Shown here one piece after another: positions 37,200 to 46,516 of a stretch of DNA of 64,000 nt. Position numbers and translations under genes: made by a program. Below the pieces are notes generated by a model. The model had not been told where the DNA came from. It made no database searches and saw only the letters and a program-made list of their open reading frames with translations. How positions within the stretch are numbered: position 1 is the stretch's first letter; every line of letters begins with the position of its first letter. Source of the stretch: Hoeflea ulvae (GTDB lineage Bacteria; Pseudomonadota; Alphaproteobacteria; Rhizobiales; Rhizobiaceae). The stretch covers positions 875,501 to 939,500 of the forward strand of contig NZ_JAOVZQ010000001.1 of the NCBI RefSeq assembly GCF_026619435.1. Reading direction: 5' to 3'.

Positions 37200-38435
37200 T
37201 TATTCTGTCGGTACCGCAGAGAACAATCGCGCGAATTCCGCATTGTGTTCTCCCAGCCGTGGTGGTGCCGACCGCGGGACATTTGGTTTCCCGTCGATGT
37301 GGATACCCAACCCGATCTGGGGCATGGGGCCATCTTCGCCATTCTCTAGATTGAAAAACATGCCGCGTTGCTGCAATTGAGCGTCGCCTGCGACCTCATC
37401 GATCCGATTGATCGGTCCGGCGGGAACACGCATCTTGGCAAACAGGTCCAGCCAATGGGAGCGGGACTCGGCAACAAGGATGTGCTGGATTTTTGCAACG
37501 ATCTTTGCACGATGCTCGCGGCGCTCCGAATTGCTGGAAAATTCTCGCTGAGCTCCAAAATCTGGATCACCCACTGCTTTCCAGAAGCGGGCCCAGATGG
37601 CATTTGTTCCAAGCGCCAGGTTGATCGGCCTGTCGGCGGTTTCGAAGGCCTGATAAACGGCAATGACACTGTCTGTGCCGCCGGAGCGCTGGGGCACTTC
37701 GCCGGAGCCGAGATAGGTCGAAATACGGCAAGTGAGAAACCGGGTCATGCTTTCGACAAGACTGATATCGATCTTGCGTCCCTTGCCGGTTCTTGTGCGG
37801 TCAAACAAAGCCGCCAGAGTGGCCATGGCCGCGTCCTGACCCGCCAGCATGTCTGCCGCCGGGGCGCCGACCTTTTGTGCCGGTCCATTTTCCGCGCCGG
37901 TGACATCCATGATTCCGGAATACCCTTCCGCAACCAGATCATAGCAGGTGAAATCCGCGCGCTCGCCGGTCAATCCGAATCCTGTGATGGAGACAAATAT
38001 CAAATCCTCCCGCACCGCTTTCAGGCTGTCATGATCGAGCTTCAGCTTGCGCTGCACATTGGGTGGCTGGTTCGTCACGACAACATCTGCGGAAGCAATC
38101 AGCGTCATCAGCTTTTTGAAGTCCTCCTCCGTCTGCAGATCGAGCGTGATGCTCTTTTTGTTGCGATTGACAGCATTAAACCAAAGGGAGTGGCCGTTGA
38201 GAAATGGTGGACCCCACTGACGGGCATCATCGCCTTCCGGCCGCTCGACCTTGATAACTTCCGCACCGAAATCGGAAAGAAGCATTGTCGAATAGGGGCC
38301 TGCGATCGAAGTGGTCAGATCGACAATACGCAGTCCCGACAAAAATCCGAAACTTCCTCCCAATGGCCAGACCGGCAGTGACGCGCAAGGCAGTTCGGAC
38401 TCTTGGGTCGCTGACGGCGGAGTGTTCTTGTGCAT
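37200..38435 (-). CDS. CaiB/BaiF family (type III) CoA-transferase
   Basis: Encodes 411 residues. Hallmarks are LRIVDLTTSIAGPYSTMLLSDFGAEVIKVERP and the catalytic-Asp segment ADMLAGQDAAMATLAAL. It moves CoA between carboxylic acids without ATP and so could supply the activated substrate alongside the ligase. It is the first gene behind a sigma-54 promoter on the minus strand, 46 bases ahead of the next gene. A second member of the family lies in the divergent operon. Confidence 0.9.
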   Translation of the reverse strand: MHKNTPPSATQESELPCASLPVWPLGGSFGFLSGLRIVDLTTSIAGPYSTMLLSDFGAEVIKVERPEGDDARQWGPPFLNGHSLWFNAVNRNKKSITLDLQTEEDFKKLMTLIASADVVVTNQPPNVQRKLKLDHDSLKAVREDLIFVSITGFGLTGERADFTCYDLVAEGYSGIMDVTGAENGPAQKVGAPAADMLAGQDAAMATLAALFDRTRTGKGRKIDISLVESMTRFLTCRISTYLGSGEVPQRSGGTDSVIAVYQAFETADRPINLALGTNAIWARFWKAVGDPDFGAQREFSSNSERREHRAKIVAKIQHILVAESRSHWLDLFAKMRVPAGPINRIDEVAGDAQLQQRGMFFNLENGEDGPMPQIGLGIHIDGKPNVPRSAPPRLGEHNAEFARLFSAVPTE

Positions 38436-38469
38436 TCAATAGCCCTTCCGTTCGGTTCGAAAAGGTCTA

Positions 38470-38485
38470 CGCAAGTTGCATGCCA
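38470..38485 (-). promoter_or_regulatory. Sigma-54 (-24/-12) promoter of the acyl-CoA operon
   Basis: Read on the minus strand it is TGGCATGCAACTTGCG: the invariant GG and GC are ten bases apart, and the match to TGGCAC-N5-TTGCW is near perfect. It ends 35 bases before the CoA-transferase start. The sigma-54 activator gene lies directly upstream. Confidence 0.8.
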
Positions 38486-38557
38486 TTCACCGCGGGTGGT
38501 TGCTTTTGCGCAGCGGCAGAGGTGGGGCTTAACCGAACGGCAATGGCGGAGTTTTAA

Positions 38558-38576
38558 GTGTCCTCATCATGGACAC
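38558..38576. promoter_or_regulatory. Inverted repeat, candidate activator site (left)
   Basis: GTGTCC, seven bases, GGACAC. It lies about 75 bases upstream of the left sigma-54 promoter. A near copy (TTGTCC-N7-AGACAC) occurs upstream of the right promoter, which suggests binding by the activator encoded between them. Confidence 0.55.
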
Positions 38577-38620
38577 GCCCAACAAAATTTGTCGCCATTG
38601 CGTACATTCGATAGGCCGGA

Positions 38621-40300
38621 TCACTCTTCGCCGAGTTTTGTATAAAGATAGGATCGGGAGACACCAAGAAACTCGGCGACCTTTTTCTTATTGCCTTCGA
38701 ACCGCGCCATCGCATCGGCAATCATCTCGCGTTCCAATTGGTTCATTGCGGTTTTAAGCGTCGCGGCCTGACCGGATTCGCCCGGTGAAGCGGAGCGATG
38801 TGCAGTGGTTGGAGAGAACGGCGCCTGTTCGCCCGCTTGGTGAAAGTCGGAAACCACAAGTCTGCTGCTTTCAAGAAAGACAAAGGTGCGTTCAATGACA
38901 TGTCGCAACTCCCGCACATTGCCTGACCATGGCCGTTCCCTGAGGAAATCAAAGACCGCCTCGTCCACCTCGGGCACCGGCCGGACGTATTGCGCGGACA
39001 GTTCCGTCAGAAAGCTCTCGACCAGCAGCGGTATATCCTCAAGCCGCTCGGAAAGGCTCGGCAGTTTCAATATCACCGGGCTGATACGGTAGAACAGATC
39101 GAGCCTAAACTTGTTTTCGTCGATAAATCTCTCAAGATCCCTGTTTGTCGCGCTGCAGAGTCTGAAATCAATGTGGCGCGGCTTGTCGCCTCCAACACGT
39201 TCGACAATCCTGTCCTGGAGGACACGAAGCAACTTGGACTGGACCTCAAGTGGCATGTCGCCAATTTCGTCCAGAAATATGGTGCCCTTGTCGGCCTGTT
39301 CGAATTTGCCAGGCCGTCCCTTTTGATCTGCACCTGTGAACGACCCCGCCTCGTAGCCGAACAATTCACTTTCCACCAAAGAGGCCGGCAAAGCCGCGGC
39401 GTTGACGGTGATCAGCCGCCCGTGACCGCGCGGACTCAACATATGCAGCGCTTTGGCTACGAGTTCCTTGCCGGTACCCGATTCCCCCTGAATGAGAACA
39501 GGAATATCGAGCGGAGCCACCTTGCGGATCTGGTCGCGCAGCGTCTGGATGGCTGGACTTTGTCCGACAATCGCATTCAGAAAAGTCTCGCCGCGCATCG
39601 CTTCCTTGGTTTGCGTCTGATAGGTGGCAACTTCCTTTTCGAGCACTTTAATCTGCCGGGCCAGAGCGTCTACCTGTTGCGGACCTTTGAACATCACGCG
39701 CCCGATTGCACCGACAACAGTGCCGTTCTTGCGGATTGGATGGCGCGAAACGACACGCTGGCTGCCTTCCATTTTCTGGATCTGGCCGACTTCAGCCACC
39801 CCTGTTCGCACGACATGATGCAGCCGGGTGTTCTGGATTACATCACGCACGTTCCGGCCAAGGGATTCGCCGGTGCCAAGGCCGAAAAACTTCTCGTGAA
39901 TCGGCGAGACAAAAACCAGCTGGGTTTTTGCATCGATCACTGCCATTGCGTCATAGGGATCGCTGAGAATGTGCTCGATGATGTCGAATGCAAACTCGAC
40001 CTGGGTGAAAAAGCGCATCACTGTTTCCGATACATTGTCGAAGAACAGGACAAGCCGTCCACCCTCGATGGATGTGGCCAATGCGATATAGCTTGCATCG
40101 CTGAGAAGGACCGGCATGATCCGCCGCTGGACGGCTTCAGCAATCCATTTTGGATCGCTCAGCAAGGCTTTCAGGCGAGGGTCGTCGCCACCCAGTTGAA
40201 ACAGGCGCTGCCCGGTGTCATCGGTGACGACGAGTGCTTTTATGCTGGCAGTGGCTGTGTCTGGCATTCCTGGCCCCATGGTTGTCGGTTCTGCGGGCAC
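38621..40300 (-). CDS. Sigma-54-dependent PAS/AAA+/Fis transcription activator
   Basis: Encodes 559 residues from a GTG start. ATG starts 7 or 11 codons later are possible. A variable sensor part is followed by a PAS domain (about 105-205), a short coiled linker, and the AAA+ domain: Walker A GESGTGKE at 272-279, the sigma-54 contact loop GSFTGA at 319-324 (usual form GAFTGA) and Walker B TIFLDEIGD. A Fis-type helix-turn-helix ends the protein (KKVAEFLGVSRSYLYTKL). It sits between two divergent catabolic operons, each with a sigma-54 promoter, and so very likely switches on both in response to the substrate or its CoA ester. Confidence 0.92.
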   Translation of the reverse strand: MPAEPTTMGPGMPDTATASIKALVVTDDTGQRLFQLGGDDPRLKALLSDPKWIAEAVQRRIMPVLLSDASYIALATSIEGGRLVLFFDNVSETVMRFFTQVEFAFDIIEHILSDPYDAMAVIDAKTQLVFVSPIHEKFFGLGTGESLGRNVRDVIQNTRLHHVVRTGVAEVGQIQKMEGSQRVVSRHPIRKNGTVVGAIGRVMFKGPQQVDALARQIKVLEKEVATYQTQTKEAMRGETFLNAIVGQSPAIQTLRDQIRKVAPLDIPVLIQGESGTGKELVAKALHMLSPRGHGRLITVNAAALPASLVESELFGYEAGSFTGADQKGRPGKFEQADKGTIFLDEIGDMPLEVQSKLLRVLQDRIVERVGGDKPRHIDFRLCSATNRDLERFIDENKFRLDLFYRISPVILKLPSLSERLEDIPLLVESFLTELSAQYVRPVPEVDEAVFDFLRERPWSGNVRELRHVIERTFVFLESSRLVVSDFHQAGEQAPFSPTTAHRSASPGESGQAATLKTAMNQLEREMIADAMARFEGNKKKVAEFLGVSRSYLYTKLGEE

Positions 40301-40311
40301 TGGATGTCATT

Positions 40312-40330
40312 TTGTCCGCGAATAAGACAC
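40312..40330. promoter_or_regulatory. Inverted repeat, candidate activator site (right)
   Basis: TTGTCC, seven bases, AGACAC. It has the same half-sites and spacing as 38558-38576, and lies about 255 bases upstream of the right sigma-54 promoter and just ahead of the activator gene. That fits an enhancer site and possible autoregulation. The remaining 40331-40584 stretch shows nothing else I can name. Confidence 0.5.
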
Positions 40331-40584
40331 ACCTATGATGAATTGACCGTGACGACAACACATTCTGCCAAAAGGGCTGCGCCAGATTCAGTCCATCCTG
40401 AATTCTCTGGCTCGCTTGGTACGGTTGCAGCTCAGCCAGTCGGGTTCTGTCCTGCGCGGGTAGTTAGGCGCGATTGCGTGCTGTTCCGGCCGGTTGAACG
40501 CAGCCAGCGCGCTCGGCCTGCGGGGCGTGCTGGGAGGATTTGGTCTGCTCGGCTGACGGATCAGTGATGCCGGCTTTCAGCAAA

Positions 40585-40600
40585 TGGCACGCTGCTTGCG
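40585..40600 (+). promoter_or_regulatory. Sigma-54 (-24/-12) promoter of the ABC-transporter operon
   Basis: TGGCACGCTGCTTGCG matches the consensus, with GG and GC ten bases apart. It lies 65 bases upstream of the solute-binding protein start. Confidence 0.85.
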
Positions 40601-40664
40601 TGGGATCTATTGCTGCCGCATTGACGCGGTCATAAGCACTACTTTTGTGGGAGGGTAAGAGAAT

Positions 40665-41870
40665 ATGAAGCTCGTAACTGGTTTTACCGCGACGATGATG
40701 CTCTGGGCGAGTACCGCCATGGCCCAGGAAATTTCCAACGATACCGTCAAGATTGGCGCAATGGTCGACATGACGGGTGTGTATTCCGCCAATGGCGGGA
40801 CGGGTGCCGTGCTCGGCGCGCAGATGGCCGTCGAGGATTTCGGTGGCAAGGTTGCCGGTAAGCAGATCGAAGTGATCTCCGCCAATTATCAGAACCGCGT
40901 CGATGTGGCCTCGAACCTGGCGCGTGAATGGATCGACCGGGATGGGGTCGACATGATCATCGAATCGACGGATTCTGCCGCCGCTATCGCGATACAAAAT
41001 ATCGGCAAGGAAAAGGGCGTCATGACAATTGCCGCAGGCTCGGCGTCAACCGCTCTGACCAATGCCGAATGCTCGCCCTTGGGCATCCACTATGTTTATG
41101 ACACTTATGCTCTGGCGACTGGTACCGGTAGCGCTATCGTCAAAAGCGGACTGACCGATTGGTACTTCATCACTGCCGACTACGCCTTCGGTCATTCCCT
41201 TGAGGAGAACACTGCTACTGTTGTCAAGGATATCGGCGGCACGATTGTAGGTTCTGTCCGGCATCCGTTCAAGGCAACGGATTACAGCTCGTTCATTCTG
41301 CAGGCGCAGACTTCGGGCGCACAAGTGGTCGCGTTCGCCAATGCGGGCACAGACTTCTCGACCGCTCTGAAGCAGGCCAGTGAGTTCGGTGTCGTTCAGT
41401 CCGGCCAGACTGTCGCCGGCATGCTGGTGTTCCTCACCGACCTCTATGCTCTCGGTCTCGATGTGGCTCAGGGTCTGACGTACACGACCGGATTCTACTG
41501 GAACTACAGCGACGAAACACGCGAATTTTCCAAGCGCTTCAAGGACCGTCACGGCACGATGCCAACCATGATCCAAGCGGGGATCTATTCGGCGGTCACG
41601 CATTACCTCAACGGCGTTGAGGCTACGGGTACCGATGATGCCGTCACCGTGCGCAAGTGGATGGGTGAGAACAAGATCAACGACTTTTTCGCCAAGGATG
41701 GCTACATCCGTGAAGATGGCCGGATGATGCACACCATGTATTTGGCTCAGGTCAGGGCGCCCGGCGAGTCAGACGATAAGGATGATGTCTCCAAGGTTCT
41801 TCGCGATATCCCAGCAGAAGACGCCTTCATGCCTCTCGCCAATAGCGCGTGCTCGCTGGTGAAGAAGTAG
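40665..41870 (+). CDS. ABC transporter solute-binding protein, branched-chain amino acid/aromatic acid type
   Basis: Encodes 401 residues with a signal peptide ending at AMAQ. The Peripla_BP_6 (Leu/Ile/Val-binding) pattern is clear: VKIGAMVDMTGVYSANGG, then LGAQMAVEDFGGKVAGKQIE, and a GDDA-like middle. Such proteins bind aromatic and alicyclic acids as well as amino acids. Co-location with the CoA-ligase operon suggests a cyclic carboxylate. It is the first gene after the sigma-54 promoter. Confidence 0.9.
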   Translation: MKLVTGFTATMMLWASTAMAQEISNDTVKIGAMVDMTGVYSANGGTGAVLGAQMAVEDFGGKVAGKQIEVISANYQNRVDVASNLAREWIDRDGVDMIIESTDSAAAIAIQNIGKEKGVMTIAAGSASTALTNAECSPLGIHYVYDTYALATGTGSAIVKSGLTDWYFITADYAFGHSLEENTATVVKDIGGTIVGSVRHPFKATDYSSFILQAQTSGAQVVAFANAGTDFSTALKQASEFGVVQSGQTVAGMLVFLTDLYALGLDVAQGLTYTTGFYWNYSDETREFSKRFKDRHGTMPTMIQAGIYSAVTHYLNGVEATGTDDAVTVRKWMGENKINDFFAKDGYIREDGRMMHTMYLAQVRAPGESDDKDDVSKVLRDIPAEDAFMPLANSACSLVKK

Positions 41871-41884
41871 GGCTCCTGTTTCAA

Positions 41885-41912
41885 GCGGCGCCCGCATCCA
41901 TGCAGGCGCCGC
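41885..41912 (+). terminator. Hairpin after the solute-binding protein gene
   Basis: GCGGCGCC, a twelve-base loop and GGCGCCGC, with only a weak T run. As in the TRAP operon, it probably stabilises the binding-protein mRNA or partly stops transcription ahead of the permease genes. Confidence 0.55.
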
Positions 41913-41936
41913 ATTTCCGCAAGAAAGTCTGATCAT

Positions 41937-42722
41937 ATGATGTCACTTCAAGACGATCAGGCCGATTATATTCTGACCGCCAGAGGCTTGACCAAGGTGT
42001 TCGGAGGAATAACGGCCGTTGACAACGTGGATTTGGCGGTGCGTCCCAACACGATTCACGCGCTGATTGGCCCCAATGGAGCGGGCAAGACGACTTGCTT
42101 CAATCTGCTGTCGAAATTCCTGCAGCCGAGCAAAGGAAAGATTTCCTATGCGGGCAAGGATATTACGAATGAAGCGCCAGCCACGATCGCCCGCAGGGGC
42201 ATGGTGCGCTCGTTCCAGATTTCGGCTGTGTTCGGCGACATGAGCGTGCTGGAAAATGTCCGGTTGGCGTTGCAGCGGCGTGTGCACGGCGGATCATTTG
42301 ACTTCTGGCGATCTAACAAGTGCCTGCGCTCACTTGAAGATGAGGCGGTTTCGCTTCTTGACGATGTAGGGCTTGGCGATTTGCGCCATCACCGCGCGGC
42401 AGATTTGCCTTACGGGCGAAAGCGCGGACTGGAAATTGCCACCACACTGGCGCTCGACCCCAAACTGCTGCTTCTGGACGAACCGCTGGCCGGCATGGGC
42501 CAGGAAGATATTGGGCGGACGTCCGAACTCATCGCACGGGTTGCGAAGACCCGCACGGTCTTGATGGTGGAACATAACCTGTCGGTTGTTGCAACGTTGT
42601 CCGACACGATCACGGTGCTGGCCCGCGGGGCGGTGCTGGCCGAAGGCACCTATGCGGAGGTTTCCCGGAACCCTGCAGTCATTGAAGCCTATATTGGAGA
42701 GGTCGATGAAGCACACGAGTGA
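41937..42722 (+). CDS. livG: ABC transporter ATP-binding protein, LivG type
   Basis: Encodes 261 residues. Walker A is GPNGAGKTT, Walker B LLLLDEPLAGM and the switch His EHNLSVV. The signature loop is degenerate (LPYGRKRGLEIA instead of LSGGQ), which is usual in LivG proteins. It supplies energy for uptake together with LivF. Its end overlaps the livF start by 17 bases. Confidence 0.9.
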   Translation: MMSLQDDQADYILTARGLTKVFGGITAVDNVDLAVRPNTIHALIGPNGAGKTTCFNLLSKFLQPSKGKISYAGKDITNEAPATIARRGMVRSFQISAVFGDMSVLENVRLALQRRVHGGSFDFWRSNKCLRSLEDEAVSLLDDVGLGDLRHHRAADLPYGRKRGLEIATTLALDPKLLLLDEPLAGMGQEDIGRTSELIARVAKTRTVLMVEHNLSVVATLSDTITVLARGAVLAEGTYAEVSRNPAVIEAYIGEVDEAHE

Positions 42723-43458
42723 TAATCTCCAAGCAAAGCCTTCCGCGGCAGGTGAAGAAGACACGCTTTTGAACGTCTGCGACCTCCAAGGTTGGTACGG
42801 CGAAAGCCACGTCCTTCACAACTGCAATTTGACTGTCAGGAAAGGCGAGGTTGTAACGCTGCTTGGTCGCAATGGCGCAGGCAAGACAACCACGCTGAAG
42901 GCCATTATGGGGCTTTTGAAAGCGCGAACAGGTTCCATCCATTTTGATGGGACCGAGCTGATCAACAAGCAAGCCCGCGAGATTGCCCGGCTTGGCATCG
43001 GCTACGTACCTGACAGCCGGGGTATCTTCGGCAGTCTGTCTGTTATGGAAAACCTGCTGCTGCCGCCAAAGATCGCTGACGGCGGGTTTGAACTTCCCGC
43101 TATCTACGAGCTCTTCCCCAATTTGAAAGAACGACTCAACAGCTATGGCAACAAGCTTTCAGGGGGCGAACAGCAGATGCTCTCGATCGCGCGCATCCTG
43201 CGCACAGGCGCACGGTTCATTCTGATGGATGAGCCGACCGAAGGACTGGCGCCAGTGATCATTCAGCAGATTGGCCACACTGTCCGACGACTCAAATCAG
43301 CGGGCTACACCATTTTGCTGGTCGAGCAGAATTTTCACTTCGCACGCAAGCTCGCCGACCGGCACTACATCGTCCAGGAAGGACGGGTGGTTGACGAGTT
43401 CCACAACAATGAGGTCGAGGCAAACCTGGAGAAAATCCAGGGTTACCTTGGAATTTAG
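42706..43458 (+). CDS. livF: ABC transporter ATP-binding protein, LivF type
   Basis: Encodes 250 residues. I chose the ATG at 42706, since the longer reading only shadows livG. Motifs are Walker A GRNGAGKTT, signature LSGGEQQML, Walker B FILMDEPTEGL and VEQNFHFA. A complete high-affinity importer follows in order (livH, livM). Confidence 0.9.
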   Translation: MKHTSDNLQAKPSAAGEEDTLLNVCDLQGWYGESHVLHNCNLTVRKGEVVTLLGRNGAGKTTTLKAIMGLLKARTGSIHFDGTELINKQAREIARLGIGYVPDSRGIFGSLSVMENLLLPPKIADGGFELPAIYELFPNLKERLNSYGNKLSGGEQQMLSIARILRTGARFILMDEPTEGLAPVIIQQIGHTVRRLKSAGYTILLVEQNFHFARKLADRHYIVQEGRVVDEFHNNEVEANLEKIQGYLGI

Positions 43459-43467
43459 GGGTAAACC

Positions 43468-44355
43468 ATGTTCGAACTCTTGGGGATTCCGCCACAGGCG
43501 CTCTTCGGCCAAGTGCTCCTCGGATTGATCAACGGCTCATTCTATGCCGTGCTCAGTCTCGGCCTGGCCGTCATATTCGGCCTGCTTAACATCATCAATT
43601 TCGCTCATGGCGCTCTCTACATGATGGGGGCGTTTGTATCCTGGATGCTGCTGACCTATTTCGGTATTCCGTTCTGGTTCGCGCTGGTGTTGTCGCCGCT
43701 TATTGTTGGCGCATTTGGCATGGTAATCGAGCGGACCATGCTGCGTCCGCTGCATGAACTGGACCATCTTTACAGCTTGCTTCTGACTTTTGGACTGACG
43801 CTGATCATCACCGGTATTTTCCAGAATTATTACGGGGTTTCAGGCAAGCCTTATCCAATCCCTCCCATCCTCAGTGGCGGCGTAAATCTGGGATTCATGT
43901 ATCTGCCAAAATACCGCGCCTTCATAATCGTCATGTCGATACTGGTCTGTTTCAGTACCTGGTTTCTTATCGAAAAGACCCGGCTTGGCGCTTATCTTCG
44001 GGCGGCAACTGAAAACCCGGAAATGGTCAGCGCCTTCGGGATCAACGTTCCGCTTCTTGTGACGCTGACATATGGCTTCGGAGTTGCATTGGCAGCATTT
44101 GCCGGTGTTCTCGCTGCTCCCGTCTATTCGGTCAATCCGGTCATGGGTAACGACCTCATCATTGTGGTCTTTGCAGTCATCGTGATCGGCGGAATGGGTT
44201 CGATTATGGGCGCAATCATCGGCGGCTTCTCTCTTGGCCTGGTGGAAGGCCTGACCAAGGTCTTCTATCCCGAAGCTTCCACCACCATCATCTTCATCAT
44301 CATGGCTCTTGTCTTGCTATTCAAGCCAAGCGGCATATTCGGACGGGAGGCATAG
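43468..44355 (+). CDS. livH: ABC transporter permease, LivH type
   Basis: Encodes 295 residues and about eight membrane helices. Family features are LINGSFYAVLSLGLAVIFGLLN, NFAHGALYMMGA and the C-terminal GGMGSIMGAIIGG loop. Its partner permease starts three bases after its stop. Confidence 0.92.
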   Translation: MFELLGIPPQALFGQVLLGLINGSFYAVLSLGLAVIFGLLNIINFAHGALYMMGAFVSWMLLTYFGIPFWFALVLSPLIVGAFGMVIERTMLRPLHELDHLYSLLLTFGLTLIITGIFQNYYGVSGKPYPIPPILSGGVNLGFMYLPKYRAFIIVMSILVCFSTWFLIEKTRLGAYLRAATENPEMVSAFGINVPLLVTLTYGFGVALAAFAGVLAAPVYSVNPVMGNDLIIVVFAVIVIGGMGSIMGAIIGGFSLGLVEGLTKVFYPEASTTIIFIIMALVLLFKPSGIFGREA

Positions 44356-44358
44356 ACG

Positions 44359-45351
44359 ATGCCAGAAAATGCCACTGTTCACTCCGCGACCGCCCTGGAC
44401 TTGAAGGGCGCCGAAGACAACGCAAGATCTTTTCGCTATCAGTTGGTCGCCTTTGCCCTGGTCGCGGCCTTCATCCTCATCGCACCGCAGTTTCTCTATC
44501 CCGTTTTCGTCATGAAACTGCTTTGCTTTGCGCTCTTCGCGGCGGCGTTCAACCTTATGCTCGGGTTTGGTGGGCTGCTGTCCTTCGGCCACGCCGCCTT
44601 TTTTGGCGGGGCGGGCTATGCGGCCGGCCACGCCGCAAAAATCTGGGGACTGCCACCGGAAGTCTCAATCATGTTTGCAGTGTTTGTCACTGTCTTGCTT
44701 GGCGCAGTTTTCGGTTTTCTGGCAATCAAGAGCCGTGGCATCTACTTCGCGATGATCACCTTGTCCTTCGCTCAGATGGTCTATTTCTACGCTCTGCAAT
44801 CGCCGGTCACCGGCGGTGAAGACGGTTTGCAAAGCATTCCGCGCAACCACCTCTTCGGCCTGATCGATATGTCGAGCGACGAGAATTTCTACTGGATGGT
44901 CGCGACCATTTTTGCTCTGGGCTTTCTGTTTGTCTACCGCGTGATTCATTCGCCCTTCGGCGAAGTGCTCAAGGGCATTCGCGAAAATGAACCCCGGATG
45001 ATTTCGCTGGGCTATCAGGTGCAGCGCTACAAGCTGCTCACATTCATCATCTCTGCCGGCGTGTCGGGTCTGGCTGGCGGCACGAAGGCGATGGTCTTTC
45101 ATCTTGCTTCGCTGGTGGATGTGCATTGGACCATGTCCGGTGAAGTGGTGCTGATGACACTGATTGGCGGCATGGGCACAATCTTCGGTCCGATCATTGG
45201 AGCTGCCGTGGTTGTGACCATGCAGAACTATCTCGCCAATCTGGGCTCCATGGTTCTGATCATTCAGGGCGGCGTGTTCATCATCTGCGTGCTTACCTTC
45301 CGAAAGGGCATTGTTGGTGTGATCGGAAGCTGGCTGAAAGTGCGTCTGTAA
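44359..45351 (+). CDS. livM: ABC transporter permease, LivM type
   Basis: Encodes 330 residues with about nine membrane helices. Motifs are FNLMLGFGGLLSFGHAAFFGGAGY, the ATPase-contact EA-like loop RVIHSPFGEVLKGIRENEPRM, and GGMGTIFGPIIGAA. With LivH it forms the channel. Confidence 0.92.
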   Translation: MPENATVHSATALDLKGAEDNARSFRYQLVAFALVAAFILIAPQFLYPVFVMKLLCFALFAAAFNLMLGFGGLLSFGHAAFFGGAGYAAGHAAKIWGLPPEVSIMFAVFVTVLLGAVFGFLAIKSRGIYFAMITLSFAQMVYFYALQSPVTGGEDGLQSIPRNHLFGLIDMSSDENFYWMVATIFALGFLFVYRVIHSPFGEVLKGIRENEPRMISLGYQVQRYKLLTFIISAGVSGLAGGTKAMVFHLASLVDVHWTMSGEVVLMTLIGGMGTIFGPIIGAAVVVTMQNYLANLGSMVLIIQGGVFIICVLTFRKGIVGVIGSWLKVRL

Positions 45352-45367
45352 TGCGAAGGAGTTTGTC

Positions 45368-46516
45368 ATGACCGGACCGCTCGCAGGAATCCGTGTTCTG
45401 GATTTTTCGACCTTGCTGCCTGGGCCGATGGCCACGCTTTTTCTGGCCGAGGCAGGTGCGGAAGTTATAAAGATCGAGCGTCCCGGCAAGGGCGAGGAGA
45501 TGCGCGGTTACGAACCCAAATGGGGTGACGACAGTGTGAATTTCGCATTGCTCAATCGTGGCAAGACCTCGCTGGCGCTGGATTTGAAAGACACTGTCCA
45601 GCGCGACAAGCTGCTGCCGCTGCTCAAGCAGGCTGATGTCATTGTCGAGCAGTTCCGGCCTGGCGTGATGGCACGTCTGGGACTGAGTTATGAAGAGATC
45701 AGGGCCATCAATCCTGGGGTGATCTATTGCTCGATCACCGGTTACGGGCAGACCGGACCACGTGCCGCTCGTGCGGGACACGATCTAAACTATATCAGCG
45801 ATATGGGCCTTCTCGCGCTGAGTCTCGGTTCCGCAGAAACGCCGGTTGTCCCGCCAGCCTTGATTGCGGATATTGCCGGTGGCACCTATCCGGCGGTTTT
45901 CAACATTCTGCTCGCTCTGCGAAACCGGGACAAGACCGGCAAGGGGACCTATCTGGATATAGCCATGTGCGATGGCCTGTTCCCGTTTGTCTACTGGGCG
46001 CTTGGAGAAGGAGTGGCGACGGGCAGGTGGCCGGGCAACGGTGACTCCCTGGTCTCGGGCGGAAGCTGCCGCTACCGGCTCTATCCCGCGTCCGACGGCT
46101 CCTTTGTGGCGGCAGCTCCTCTTGAGCAGAAATTCTGGGAAATTTTTGTCGAGGCAATCGGGCTGGCCCCTGAAGTGCGTGACGACCGGCGGGATCCAGA
46201 AGCAACGACACAAGCCGTTGCGCGCATAATTGCCCAACAGAGTGGTGACCACTGGAGCAAGGTTTTCGAAGCTGCGGACTGCTGTTGCTCGGTGGTCCGT
46301 GACCTGCGGCATGCATTGCAGGACCCGCATTTCCGGGCGCGTGGGCTTTTCGATGCCGAAGTGGAAAATGAATCGGGTGAGCGGATCACTGCATTGCCGG
46401 TTCCGGTCGCCAATGCTTTCCGGGTCAACACCGGCGTCGCGCGCGCCCCCCGGCTTGGAAACAAAAATGATTTGGTTGCAAATGACAATTCCGATGACAG
46501 GGAGGCGCCGCGATGA
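45368..46516 (+). CDS. CaiB/BaiF family CoA-transferase (second copy)
   Basis: Encodes 382 residues. It shows LAGIRVLDFSTLLPGPMATLFLAEAGAEVIKIERP, and the catalytic Asp is probably in IADIAGGTYPAVFN. It differs strongly from the left-operon copy and is nearer the alpha-methylacyl-CoA racemase/CoA-transferase branch, so racemase activity is an alternative. The four-base overlap with the next gene shows operon membership. Confidence 0.85.
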   Translation: MTGPLAGIRVLDFSTLLPGPMATLFLAEAGAEVIKIERPGKGEEMRGYEPKWGDDSVNFALLNRGKTSLALDLKDTVQRDKLLPLLKQADVIVEQFRPGVMARLGLSYEEIRAINPGVIYCSITGYGQTGPRAARAGHDLNYISDMGLLALSLGSAETPVVPPALIADIAGGTYPAVFNILLALRNRDKTGKGTYLDIAMCDGLFPFVYWALGEGVATGRWPGNGDSLVSGGSCRYRLYPASDGSFVAAAPLEQKFWEIFVEAIGLAPEVRDDRRDPEATTQAVARIIAQQSGDHWSKVFEAADCCCSVVRDLRHALQDPHFRARGLFDAEVENESGERITALPVPVANAFRVNTGVARAPRLGNKNDLVANDNSDDREAPR

